From assembly GCA_027080405.1 (NCBI GenBank), contig JALWSL010000806.1:1-10195 (forward strand): a DNA stretch of 10,195 nucleotides. The letters are read 5' to 3'. Shown here piece by piece: positions 1 to 6,097 of this stretch. Below the pieces are notes generated by a model, which was not told the DNA's origin, made no database searches, and saw only the letters and a list, made by a program, of their open reading frames with translations. The position numbers and the translations under genes are program-made. Origin of the DNA: Planctomycetaceae bacterium (lineage in GTDB: Bacteria; Planctomycetota; Planctomycetia; Planctomycetales; Planctomycetaceae). Each line of letters opens with the position of its first letter. Position 1 is the first letter of the stretch.

Positions 1-2703
1 CAACTGCGGATGCGACGGTTTGCCACCATTGTGCCCAAAATCGCTGGGGGTTTCGACAAGTCCCGTTCCGAAATGATACTGCCAGATGCGATTGACCATC
101 ACCCGAGCGGTCAGCGGATTCTCGGGACTGGCAATCCATCGAGCCAGCGCCACGCGCCGGTCGCTTTCCGGTGCATCTGCTGGAAGTGAGACCGAACCGA
201 TGACCGCAGGAACCCGCGGGCCGACAACTTCCCCCGGTTGCTCGGGATCACCCCGATTCAACACATGCGTTACATCTGGTTTACGAAACAGTCCACCATA
301 CACCAGGCGGGGCTTTCTCAATTCAGCAATTTGAGCCTGTAATTTCGAACGATCGGCATCCATCGCTTTCAGTTTCCCTGCCGAATCAACGGGCAAATTG
401 CGACTCAGTTCATCTGCGGAATTCCAGGGGGTTCCTGTTGGAACACGATCCTGCGAACTGGCAGCCAGCTTCCAACTCCTGCCATCAAGCGATGTTTCGA
501 TTTTATATCGGATCGCGAGGCGATCTTTGAACTTTTCATTTCGATCCCGTCCCCAGACGATCTTGTTGATTTCAAAAACTTCAGGTAGTTCCAGTTGAAC
601 CCAACCGCCCGAACGTTTACTGGCGATCCAACTACGTTCGTTGCCGTACTTGCCGTCGTTAATATGCTCAAGGCGGTGACGCTCTGAAGGCCCGTATTCG
701 CCGGAAGATGTCGCTTTCGTCCCGTATTCCGCCAAGGCAATGTTTTTCATGGAATTGCCTGTTGCGTAAATTTCCAACTCGTCCAGACACGGTTCGTAGC
801 GGTTGTTGTTACTTGTTGCCAATGTGGTGAATCGAATGAACCGGGCTTTAACCGGTTTGAACCGTTCCACATTTCGCCTGGCGTTGACCGCTGAACGAAG
901 ACGGGGTAGAGGAGAACAGGAGTCTGAAGTTGCTTCCTGCAGGATGAGGATATCCGCCGTGATGCCGGTGCCCGTTTTGCCGCCCCGCAGAATGATGCGT
1001 GATTGTTTCGTCAGCTTGTGGACTCCTGCATCTTTTACGCCGGACCAGCGCGGTGTTTTTTCCGAATCGCCTTCCGTCTGATCCGCGTAAAAAAACTGAT
1101 CTGCCCGGGCGATTTCAATTTGATCGTCACGGGTTTTCAAATCGCCATCGTCATCGAGAACATAACGGGCATCACGGGTGTGAACCCCACTGCCGTGGAC
1201 TCCCCAGGATATCCAGATCTGATACGTTCCCGCCCTGTTCGGGTTCCACGTGAAAACGTCTTCGCCCGGATGATTATCCCACCATGTGTAACGCCCGCGG
1301 CTGATATTCGGTAATCGGCTCGCGGAGCCGGCATCGTCACGGTACCCCTGTTTTGTTCCCGCGGGATTCGTTCCGTGTCCGTTGGGAGCTTTCAGGATCG
1401 TCACTTTTTTTGTGTCTTCGTCATCGATGAAAATCGTTTGCCCTGGAAAGGCAAGTGGCTGATATTTCGCGAGTTCCGCGTTGATGAGATTGAGCGTTTG
1501 TTCCAGTCGATCCGCCTGAGTGTGACGTTTTTTTCTTTCGGTATCGAAGATCTCCCGATCTCCGTAATCGACCCCCGCAAAAAATGCCTGCAGGTGATAA
1601 TATTCCTCCTGCGTGATCGGATCGAACTTATGTTCGTGGCATCTGGCACAACCGATTGTCAGTCCCAAAAATGTCGAACCGGTACCGACGATTATTTCGT
1701 CAAGTGAATCCTGCCGGGCGAGCCGTTTCGACTTTTCGTCTTTACCGATCTGTCCGGGGAGCAACACAGGAGCAGCGACCAGAAAGCCGGTCGCCACATC
1801 CACGCCAACGGTGTCTCCTGCCAACTGTTCCAGAATGAACTGGCCGTAAGGTTTATCTTCGTTGAAAGCATCGATCACATAATCGCGATATCGCCAGGCA
1901 TTTTCACGAGGCGTGTTGACTTCAAAACCGTGTGTATCGGCATATCGTACGACATCGAGCCAATGTTGCCCCCATCGTTCTCCGTAGCGTGGGCTCGACA
2001 GTAACGAATCAATCAATTCGACAGTTGCCTGTGGGTTCGATTCCATGCGGGAAGACCAGTTTTGCAGTTCCTCGACAGTGGGAAGCAAACCATGCAGATC
2101 GAGAAACATGCGTCGAATTAATGTCGTGCGATCAGCCGGTTCAGAAGGATGCAGCGATTTTTCCGACAGTTTTTTCTCGATGTAATAGTCGATCACCCGG
2201 GCCCCGTTGAGAGTTTCAGGCGGTTGGAATGCAAGTGGCTGAAATGACCAGTGACTGGCCGGTTCGGGCTGCGGTTGTTCATCGGCCGGGCCGTTTGCAC
2301 CAGAGGCAATCCATTTTTTCAGCGTGGCCAATTGAATGGGCGAAAGCGGTTCCGCTTCAGGGGGCATTCGCTCATCTTCATCTTTCGAGCTGACTCGCTC
2401 CCAAAGGAGGGATTCCGCAACTTTTCCCGGTTCAATAGCTGGTCCGCTCTCACCGCCCTGCAGCATCAGTTTGACAGTATCAACTCGTAACTCGCCTTCC
2501 TGCTTCCCGGCTGCATGACACGAAAAACATTTTTCTTTGAGAATCGGTTTGACATTTTCAAGATACTGCCGGGAACGATCAGTTTCGCCCGTTTGGTTCT
2601 CACCCAAAACGGGCGCGATACCTGAATTCAGAGAACAGCAGGCCAGCAGCACCAACAGGCGGAATGATATGATGCGCGTCTTTGTGTTGGTTATTCTGTT
2701 CAT
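1..2703 (-). CDS. PSCyt1-DUF1549-DUF1553 diheme protein (3' end beyond window)
   Basis: Large secreted planctomycete cytochrome-like protein; 901 codons are open from the ATG at 2703-2701 to the window edge with no stop. An in-frame TGA lies two codons upstream, so this is the most upstream ATG. Residues 1-34 look like a signal peptide (basic start, hydrophobic LLVLLACC core). PSCyt1 lies at about 46-125 with heme motif CFSCH (C59, C62, H63) and a likely axial Met at M113 in RMPP. PSCyt2/DUF1549 spans about 150-375 with a second motif CARCH (C352, C355, H356) followed by EHKFDPIT, the family signature. Residues about 440-600 (W/Y/G-rich, 'VHTRDARY') resemble a golvesin/xanthan-lyase-type binding domain. 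Residues about 610-780 resemble an F5/8 (discoidin) fold. DUF1553 starts near 845 (NPLTARVMVNRIWQYHFG). Family members are usually longer, so I infer roughly 200 residues are missing. The exact reaction is unknown. In this family a DUF1501 gene often follows, which would lie outside the window. Confidence 0.93.
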   Translation of the reverse strand, partial: MNRITNTKTRIISFRLLVLLACCSLNSGIAPVLGENQTGETDRSRQYLENVKPILKEKCFSCHAAGKQEGELRVDTVKLMLQGGESGPAIEPGKVAESLLWERVSSKDEDERMPPEAEPLSPIQLATLKKWIASGANGPADEQPQPEPASHWSFQPLAFQPPETLNGARVIDYYIEKKLSEKSLHPSEPADRTTLIRRMFLDLHGLLPTVEELQNWSSRMESNPQATVELIDSLLSSPRYGERWGQHWLDVVRYADTHGFEVNTPRENAWRYRDYVIDAFNEDKPYGQFILEQLAGDTVGVDVATGFLVAAPVLLPGQIGKDEKSKRLARQDSLDEIIVGTGSTFLGLTIGCARCHEHKFDPITQEEYYHLQAFFAGVDYGDREIFDTERKKRHTQADRLEQTLNLINAELAKYQPLAFPGQTIFIDDEDTKKVTILKAPNGHGTNPAGTKQGYRDDAGSASRLPNISRGRYTWWDNHPGEDVFTWNPNRAGTYQIWISWGVHGSGVHTRDARYVLDDDGDLKTRDDQIEIARADQFFYADQTEGDSEKTPRWSGVKDAGVHKLTKQSRIILRGGKTGTGITADILILQEATSDSCSPLPRLRSAVNARRNVERFKPVKARFIRFTTLATSNNNRYEPCLDELEIYATGNSMKNIALAEYGTKATSSGEYGPSERHRLEHINDGKYGNERSWIASKRSGGWVQLELPEVFEINKIVWGRDRNEKFKDRLAIRYKIETSLDGRSWKLAASSQDRVPTGTPWNSADELSRNLPVDSAGKLKAMDADRSKLQAQIAELRKPRLVYGGLFRKPDVTHVLNRGDPEQPGEVVGPRVPAVIGSVSLPADAPESDRRVALARWIASPENPLTARVMVNRIWQYHFGTGLVETPSDFGHNGGKPSHPQL

Positions 2704-2736
2704 GAGTCACCGGAAGCCTTGGGAAACAGTGTCGTC

Positions 2737-2829
2737 CAGTCAATCTCGTCGAACCAATGTGGTGCAGTCAGCGAGATACAGCCAACAGCGTACTGCAGTC
2801 AACACCCTGGTACAGTCAACGATATCGTG
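2737..2829. repeat. Degenerate tandem repeats, CAGTCA/CAGCCA-headed units
   Basis: On the plus strand, CAGTCA begins at 2737, 2765, 2796 and 2813, and the variant CAGCCA begins at 2779. The last three copies (2779, 2796, 2813) are exactly 17 bp apart, each followed by A, C and more variable bases. The earlier copies are 14 or 28 bp apart (2737, 2765, 2779). On the minus strand, which is the sense strand of the downstream gene, the unit reads like TGTTGACTG followed by about eight variable bases. Diverged copies with retained register suggest slippage-born duplications or an array of protein-binding sites; the sequence alone does not decide. Confidence 0.6.
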
Positions 2830-2860
2830 CAACCCACGGACTCTCCTTGCAAAAGGTGCA

Positions 2861-2894
2861 TCACGAAGCCCCCATACTCACGAAGCACCCGTAC
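2861..2894. repeat. Tandem 17-bp direct repeat
   Basis: Two adjacent copies, 2861-2877 (TCACGAAGCCCCCATAC) and 2878-2894 (TCACGAAGCACCCGTAC), match at 15 of 17 positions. They abut the next repeat family at 2895 with no gap. The 17-bp period equals that of the CAGTCA units to the left, although the sequence differs. Confidence 0.75.
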
Positions 2895-2939
2895 TGTTGT
2901 AACGTGGAGTGTTGTAACAAAATTTGGTGTAACACAACT
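2895..2939. repeat. Three tandem 15-bp repeats headed TGTTGTAAC
   Basis: Three contiguous 15-bp units start at 2895 (TGTTGTAAC...), 2910 (TGTTGTAAC...) and 2925 (TGGTGTAAC...). The first nine bases are conserved and the last six vary. A weaker relative, TTGCTGAAC, starts at 2939. Conserved head plus variable tail is the pattern expected for repeated binding sites, or for an old duplication under partial constraint. They lie just downstream of the stop of the ceramidase-like gene. Confidence 0.7.
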
Positions 2940-2970
2940 TGCTGAACTTTTTTGTCTACGTTGGCTTTGC

Positions 2971-4338
2971 CTATTTCAGCAGTTTTCGCATCGCGTCCAT
3001 CAGCACTTTTTCCACTTCTTTGGAAACACGAGAAGCCCGGTTGCTTGTTTCGTAACCGCCTTGGGAATAGGCGATTTCGGTACCAATATAACCCGGAGCG
3101 TATTCACCGTAGGCCGCCATGCAAACAAACAGATCTTCTCGCATTTTCTGGGCTGCCAACTGATATTCAACAAACAATTCACCCGGCATGTAAAGGATGC
3201 GGGCGTTTTTGATGCTCAAACAGGCGATATCGATCGTGTCCCCTGCTTTACAGCGACGCAACCACGCCAGATGCTTGGCCGCATAGAAACGGTCAGAAGC
3301 CTTGACGGTCTTGTCCTTCAATTTGGCAAGCAATTTCTCTTCATCCAGATGGCTCGCGACAGGCAGACAGACCGGTTCGGTTTCCCATTTGAAATCAGCC
3401 GCAGTAACCGGGTATTTTTTCTGATCTTCCCAGGCCCGTTTCATCCCCGCTTCAACACGGTCGGCGAGCACTTGCCGGTTTTCATGAGAGCCATCGTTCC
3501 ACTTGCCCGCGCCGATGTTTCCACCTGCCCCGTTGAAATGAATGTGCGGAACTCCTGTTTTCTTTTCCCGGGCGTTTCTGGCCATGCCGGGAAAATCGGG
3601 ATTCGCCAGACCGGTGCGATAATAACTTTGTGGATGCGTAGCGTAGAAAGTGAGAACCGCCAGCGGTTTCTCCTGATTGTAAAAAGCAATCAACTTCAGA
3701 TTCGGATCAATCGTTCCAACAGGGAAAGCTCGAATTTTTGGATCGCCCGTTGCCGTCCAGCGTGTGTATTGTACTTTGCCATCCGGACCGAGGATTCTGC
3801 GATTGGAAGCAACCTTCTCCACCTTGCCGGAACCAAGACCAATTTGAGTGACCGGTTCGGTTCTCTTCATCGCCTCCGCAACCGCGTTGGCTGCCCGTTC
3901 AACAACCTGTCGCATGAAAGCGGGATCAAAACCGACACCGGAAGCCCCGTGCAGGCTCATCAATTTTTCTGCAGAAAAGTCACATCGGGGGGCATCGTGT
4001 TGATGCAGTGTATGCACGACCACACGATGAGAAGTCGTTCCCGCCGCCTGTGCGATTCGTTCCTTGAAAACCGTCTGCCCTTCATTGCCGATCCCGATCC
4101 AATCAACTGCACAAAGAACGATCGGTTTGCCGCATCCGGTCAGTACAACCCCTTTGAAACTGAGCGGCGTCTGAATTCCCTTCACCGGATCGTAAGCCAG
4201 CGGGCTGCCAATGGGGGGAGAAGCATCAATTGCGAAACTCGCAAGCTCGACCGATTCACTTTTGCCGGCCGCATCAACAGAAGTAAAAACGAATAGTACG
4301 GCTGCAAGACTCAAACAAAGAGAAATCAAACAACGCAT
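2971..4338 (-). CDS. Exported neutral/alkaline ceramidase-like metallohydrolase
   Basis: A 455-residue protein, stop TAG at 2973-2971. I chose the ATG at 4338 over the one 11 codons upstream (4371) because it gives a clean signal peptide (MRCLISLCLSLAAVLFVF, cleavage near VDAA) and has GGGGAG eight bases upstream. Family features in order: a His-rich motif HTLHQHDAP (H112, H114), matching the HxH zinc site of neutral ceramidases; ATHPQS with H235, matching the second zinc His region; GAGGNIGAGKWNDG at 270-283; MPGEL with E387, matching the ceramidase glutamate ligand; and a Tyr-rich GYIGTEIAYSQGGYE near 416-430, where the last metal-side Tyr is expected. True neutral ceramidases (about 650 residues or more) hydrolyse the amide bond of ceramide. 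This protein is shorter and lacks the C-terminal Ig-like domain, so its substrate is uncertain; another amide or ester of a lipid or glycoconjugate is possible. It lies upstream of the PSCyt gene on the same strand, so co-expression is plausible. Confidence 0.88.
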   Translation of the reverse strand: MRCLISLCLSLAAVLFVFTSVDAAGKSESVELASFAIDASPPIGSPLAYDPVKGIQTPLSFKGVVLTGCGKPIVLCAVDWIGIGNEGQTVFKERIAQAAGTTSHRVVVHTLHQHDAPRCDFSAEKLMSLHGASGVGFDPAFMRQVVERAANAVAEAMKRTEPVTQIGLGSGKVEKVASNRRILGPDGKVQYTRWTATGDPKIRAFPVGTIDPNLKLIAFYNQEKPLAVLTFYATHPQSYYRTGLANPDFPGMARNAREKKTGVPHIHFNGAGGNIGAGKWNDGSHENRQVLADRVEAGMKRAWEDQKKYPVTAADFKWETEPVCLPVASHLDEEKLLAKLKDKTVKASDRFYAAKHLAWLRRCKAGDTIDIACLSIKNARILYMPGELFVEYQLAAQKMREDLFVCMAAYGEYAPGYIGTEIAYSQGGYETSNRASRVSKEVEKVLMDAMRKLLK

Positions 4339-4774
4339 CAAACTCTCTCCCCATTCTGCAATCTGGCTCATTGCCGGCGAAAAGGATTGTTCACACCTCG
4401 ACCTGTCGCCGCTTCAATCCTCAATGAAGGCGGAGTCAGATGCAACGAGCGACAAAGCAGCAAGTTGAGTGAAAACAGTCCCGAACTCGTCTCCTGGCAG
4501 GATACGAACCGATAATTTGCATGCTTCCCTCATCGTGCACCTGCCGCATTAAAGGTAAGCGTAAAGCATCGAGTCGGCAACGTCAAATTGAAAATGGTGA
4601 CTTGTCGCTGATGATATCCTTTTATCACGCCCTGCAAGGACTTCGAAAATTCACGCTATCATTGGCCGATCAGATTGCAAATCAGCAACAAATGGGTAAG
4701 AATTGCGGTATGTTGCCTGCCTCGCTCAGGATATTTTATCCCTCCTTTGTCATTCACAAGACGAGACTGTTATC
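4339..4774. other. Divergent intergenic region
   Basis: This 436-bp stretch separates the minus-strand ceramidase-like gene from the plus-strand hydrolase-cytochrome gene, so it should hold promoters for both. I see no convincing protein, RNA gene or strong sigma-70 promoter. Weak candidates only: an AT-rich TATTTTATC near 4732-4740, roughly 35-45 bp upstream of the plus-strand start, and a short inverted repeat TGATA-6nt-TATCA near 4612-4627. Short open frames here have no recognisable features. Position-specific calls are not supportable from sequence alone. Confidence 0.5.
4347..4352 (-). promoter_or_regulatory. Ribosome binding site of the ceramidase-like gene
   Basis: GGGGAG on the minus strand, with eight bases between its end and the ATG at 4338. 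It supports the internal start at 4338 over the upstream in-frame ATG at 4371. Confidence 0.6.
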
Positions 4775-6082
4775 ATGAAATCATTCTCCCCGATTATCGC
4801 CTTCAGTGCCTTGGGCCTGTTTTCTCTCGTGCTGTGTACTCAGGTTCTTTGGGGGCAACCGAAATCTTCCGCGAACGTCGATCCGAACGATCATCGGCAA
4901 CTCGGTTTCTACCAGGATGAAAACGGCAAAACAGTTCCGATCGACAATCTCGAAATCTGGCAGAAACGAAAGAGGCAGATTCTCCAAAACGTACAAAAAG
5001 TGATGGGGCCACTTCCTTCTCGCGATAAATTGCCTCCCTTTGATGTGCAGGTTACCGAAACGAAAAACGGTGACGGCTACGTTCGCAAAACATTGACGTT
5101 CGTCGCTGAAAAGGGAGACCGTTTGCCCGTCGATCTTTATCTTCCCACGACACTGAAAAAAGGAGAGAAAGTTCCTGGCGTGGTCGCACTACACCCGACT
5201 GGCGCACAGGGGAAACGAATTGTCGCCGGGGAAGGCCCGCGGTTGAATCGTCAATACGGTTTGGAATTGGCCAGGCGGGGTTATGTGGTCATCTGCCCCG
5301 ACTACCCTTCTTTTGGGGATTACAAAAATTACGATTTTTCAAAAGATCGCTACGTATCCGGTTCGATGAAAGGGATCTTCAATCACATGCGTTGTGTCGA
5401 TTTTCTGCAATCGCTGCCTGAAGTTGATCCGGCACGGATTGCAACCATCGGCCATTCACTTGGCGGGCACAACGCGATATTTCTGGGCGTATTTGATGAA
5501 CGTGTCAAAGCGATCGTTTCCAGTTGCGGTTGGACGCCGTTCCACGATTACTATCAGGGAAAAATCGCCGGCTGGACAAGCGATCGTTACATGCCCCGCT
5601 TGCGGGATGTTTACAAATTGAATCCGGATCTGGTGCCGTTCGATTTTCCGGAATTGATTGCGACACTGGCTCCGCGGGCGTTCCTTTCGGTCTCTCCTGT
5701 CAATGATTCCAACTTTGAAGTCAAGGGAGTCAAAAAGGCGATTCCCGAAGCGATGAAAATCTTCAGGTTGTACAAGGCGGAAGACAATTTGCAGGTTCGC
5801 TATCCACTGTGTGCGCATGATTTTCCAACGGAAGACCGCCTGGCCGCTTATCGATTTATCGATAAGGCGCTCAACTTCAAGCCAGCCAATGGCGATCTCG
5901 ATTACAGCGCGGAATTGCCCCGCATTCCGGTGACTGAACCGGAAGATGCCCTCAAAACGTTTCGTGTGGCCCCCGGTTACAGAATTGAACAAACAGCCGC
6001 AGAACCGTTGTTGACCGATCCGGTTGCGATGTCGTTCAATCTGGACGGTCGCCTGTATGTTGTCGAAATGCGTGACTATTAG
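4775..6082 (+). CDS. Exported alpha/beta hydrolase, 5' part of interrupted hydrolase-cytochrome fusion
   Basis: Encodes 435 residues before TAG. I chose the ATG at 4775, not the in-frame ATG at 4703, because it starts a proper signal peptide (MKSFSPIIAF... to about VLWGQ); the Shine-Dalgarno is weak. Residues about 60-370 form an alpha/beta hydrolase of the dienelactone hydrolase/prolyl oligopeptidase-like type. The nucleophile motif is GHSLGG (S228), the probable acid is D311 in PVNDSN and the catalytic His is H348 in CAHDFP, so the triad looks intact and an exported esterase or peptidase activity is plausible. After a linker (about 371-390), residues about 395-435 start the Pirellula/Verrucomicrobium membrane-bound dehydrogenase domain (FRVAPGYRIEQTAAEPLLTD, then LYVVEMRDY). 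The frame is cut mid-domain by the TAG at 6080-6082 and resumes in phase. As it stands the product would be a hydrolase with about 40 residues of incomplete propeller. Confidence 0.85.
   Translation: MKSFSPIIAFSALGLFSLVLCTQVLWGQPKSSANVDPNDHRQLGFYQDENGKTVPIDNLEIWQKRKRQILQNVQKVMGPLPSRDKLPPFDVQVTETKNGDGYVRKTLTFVAEKGDRLPVDLYLPTTLKKGEKVPGVVALHPTGAQGKRIVAGEGPRLNRQYGLELARRGYVVICPDYPSFGDYKNYDFSKDRYVSGSMKGIFNHMRCVDFLQSLPEVDPARIATIGHSLGGHNAIFLGVFDERVKAIVSSCGWTPFHDYYQGKIAGWTSDRYMPRLRDVYKLNPDLVPFDFPELIATLAPRAFLSVSPVNDSNFEVKGVKKAIPEAMKIFRLYKAEDNLQVRYPLCAHDFPTEDRLAAYRFIDKALNFKPANGDLDYSAELPRIPVTEPEDALKTFRVAPGYRIEQTAAEPLLTDPVAMSFNLDGRLYVVEMRDY
6080..6082 (+). other. In-frame TAG interrupting the fusion gene
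   Basis: This is codon 436 counted from 4775. The next codons (GAT GGA GAC AAG GCG, then ATG at 6098) stay in the same frame and complete the conserved segment MRDY-x-DGDKAMLGQIRLLDDTDGDG. Related proteins, as I remember the family, have a Ser or Glu here (MRDYSE...). TCG or GAG could become TAG by one substitution. TAG is also the ordinary stop at 8783-8785 and at 2973-2971, which argues against wholesale reassignment of UAG. Possible explanations are a nonsense mutation, a read error, or programmed or leaky readthrough. Confidence 0.9.
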
Positions 6083-6085
6083 GAT

Positions 6086-6089
6086 GGAG
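6086..6089 (+). promoter_or_regulatory. Possible Shine-Dalgarno for re-initiation after the TAG
   Basis: GGAG ends eight bases before the ATG at 6098 and begins three bases after the internal TAG. The spacing is good enough for ribosomes ending at 6082 to restart at 6098. It may be chance: the same bases encode the in-frame Asp-Gly-Asp segment. Confidence 0.35.
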
Positions 6090-6097
6090 ACAAGGCG

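Larger units (their letters stand above)
2704..2970. other. Repeat-rich spacer between two minus-strand genes
   Basis: This 267-bp spacer lies downstream of the ceramidase-like gene and upstream of the diheme PSCyt gene, so it is the leader or promoter region of the latter if that gene is transcribed separately. A plus-strand frame is open through it, but it continues into the antisense of the ceramidase-like gene and does not look like a protein. Most of the spacer (2737-2947) is built of short degenerate direct repeats, listed separately. I see no clear intrinsic terminator (stem followed by T-run) in the minus direction after the stop at 2971-2973, which is compatible with read-through transcription between the two genes. 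No Shine-Dalgarno sequence at a good distance precedes the ATG at 2703; GGTGA is only 3 nt away. Confidence 0.6.

Noticed and set aside
2737..2947. CRISPR array
   Set aside because: Repeat units are only 14-17 bp with no separate unique spacers, belong to different families and are degenerate. No cas gene is nearby.
2719..4296. A 525-codon open frame on the plus strand
   Set aside because: It lies mostly antisense to the ceramidase-like gene, which has a signal peptide, a ribosome binding site and conserved metal motifs. The plus-strand translation is rich in Arg, Ser, Phe and His, has no domain resemblance and starts inside the repeat spacer. It is an antisense shadow.
4703..4774. Start of the hydrolase gene at the upstream ATG 4703
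   Set aside because: This start would put 24 mixed residues ahead of an evident signal peptide beginning at 4775, which is not typical for an exported protein.
6080..6082. Reassigned UAG (for example pyrrolysine or a recoded amber code)
   Set aside because: TAG also ends this same gene at the expected family C-terminus (8783-8785) and ends the ceramidase-like gene. No pyrrolysine genes or substrates are visible in the window.
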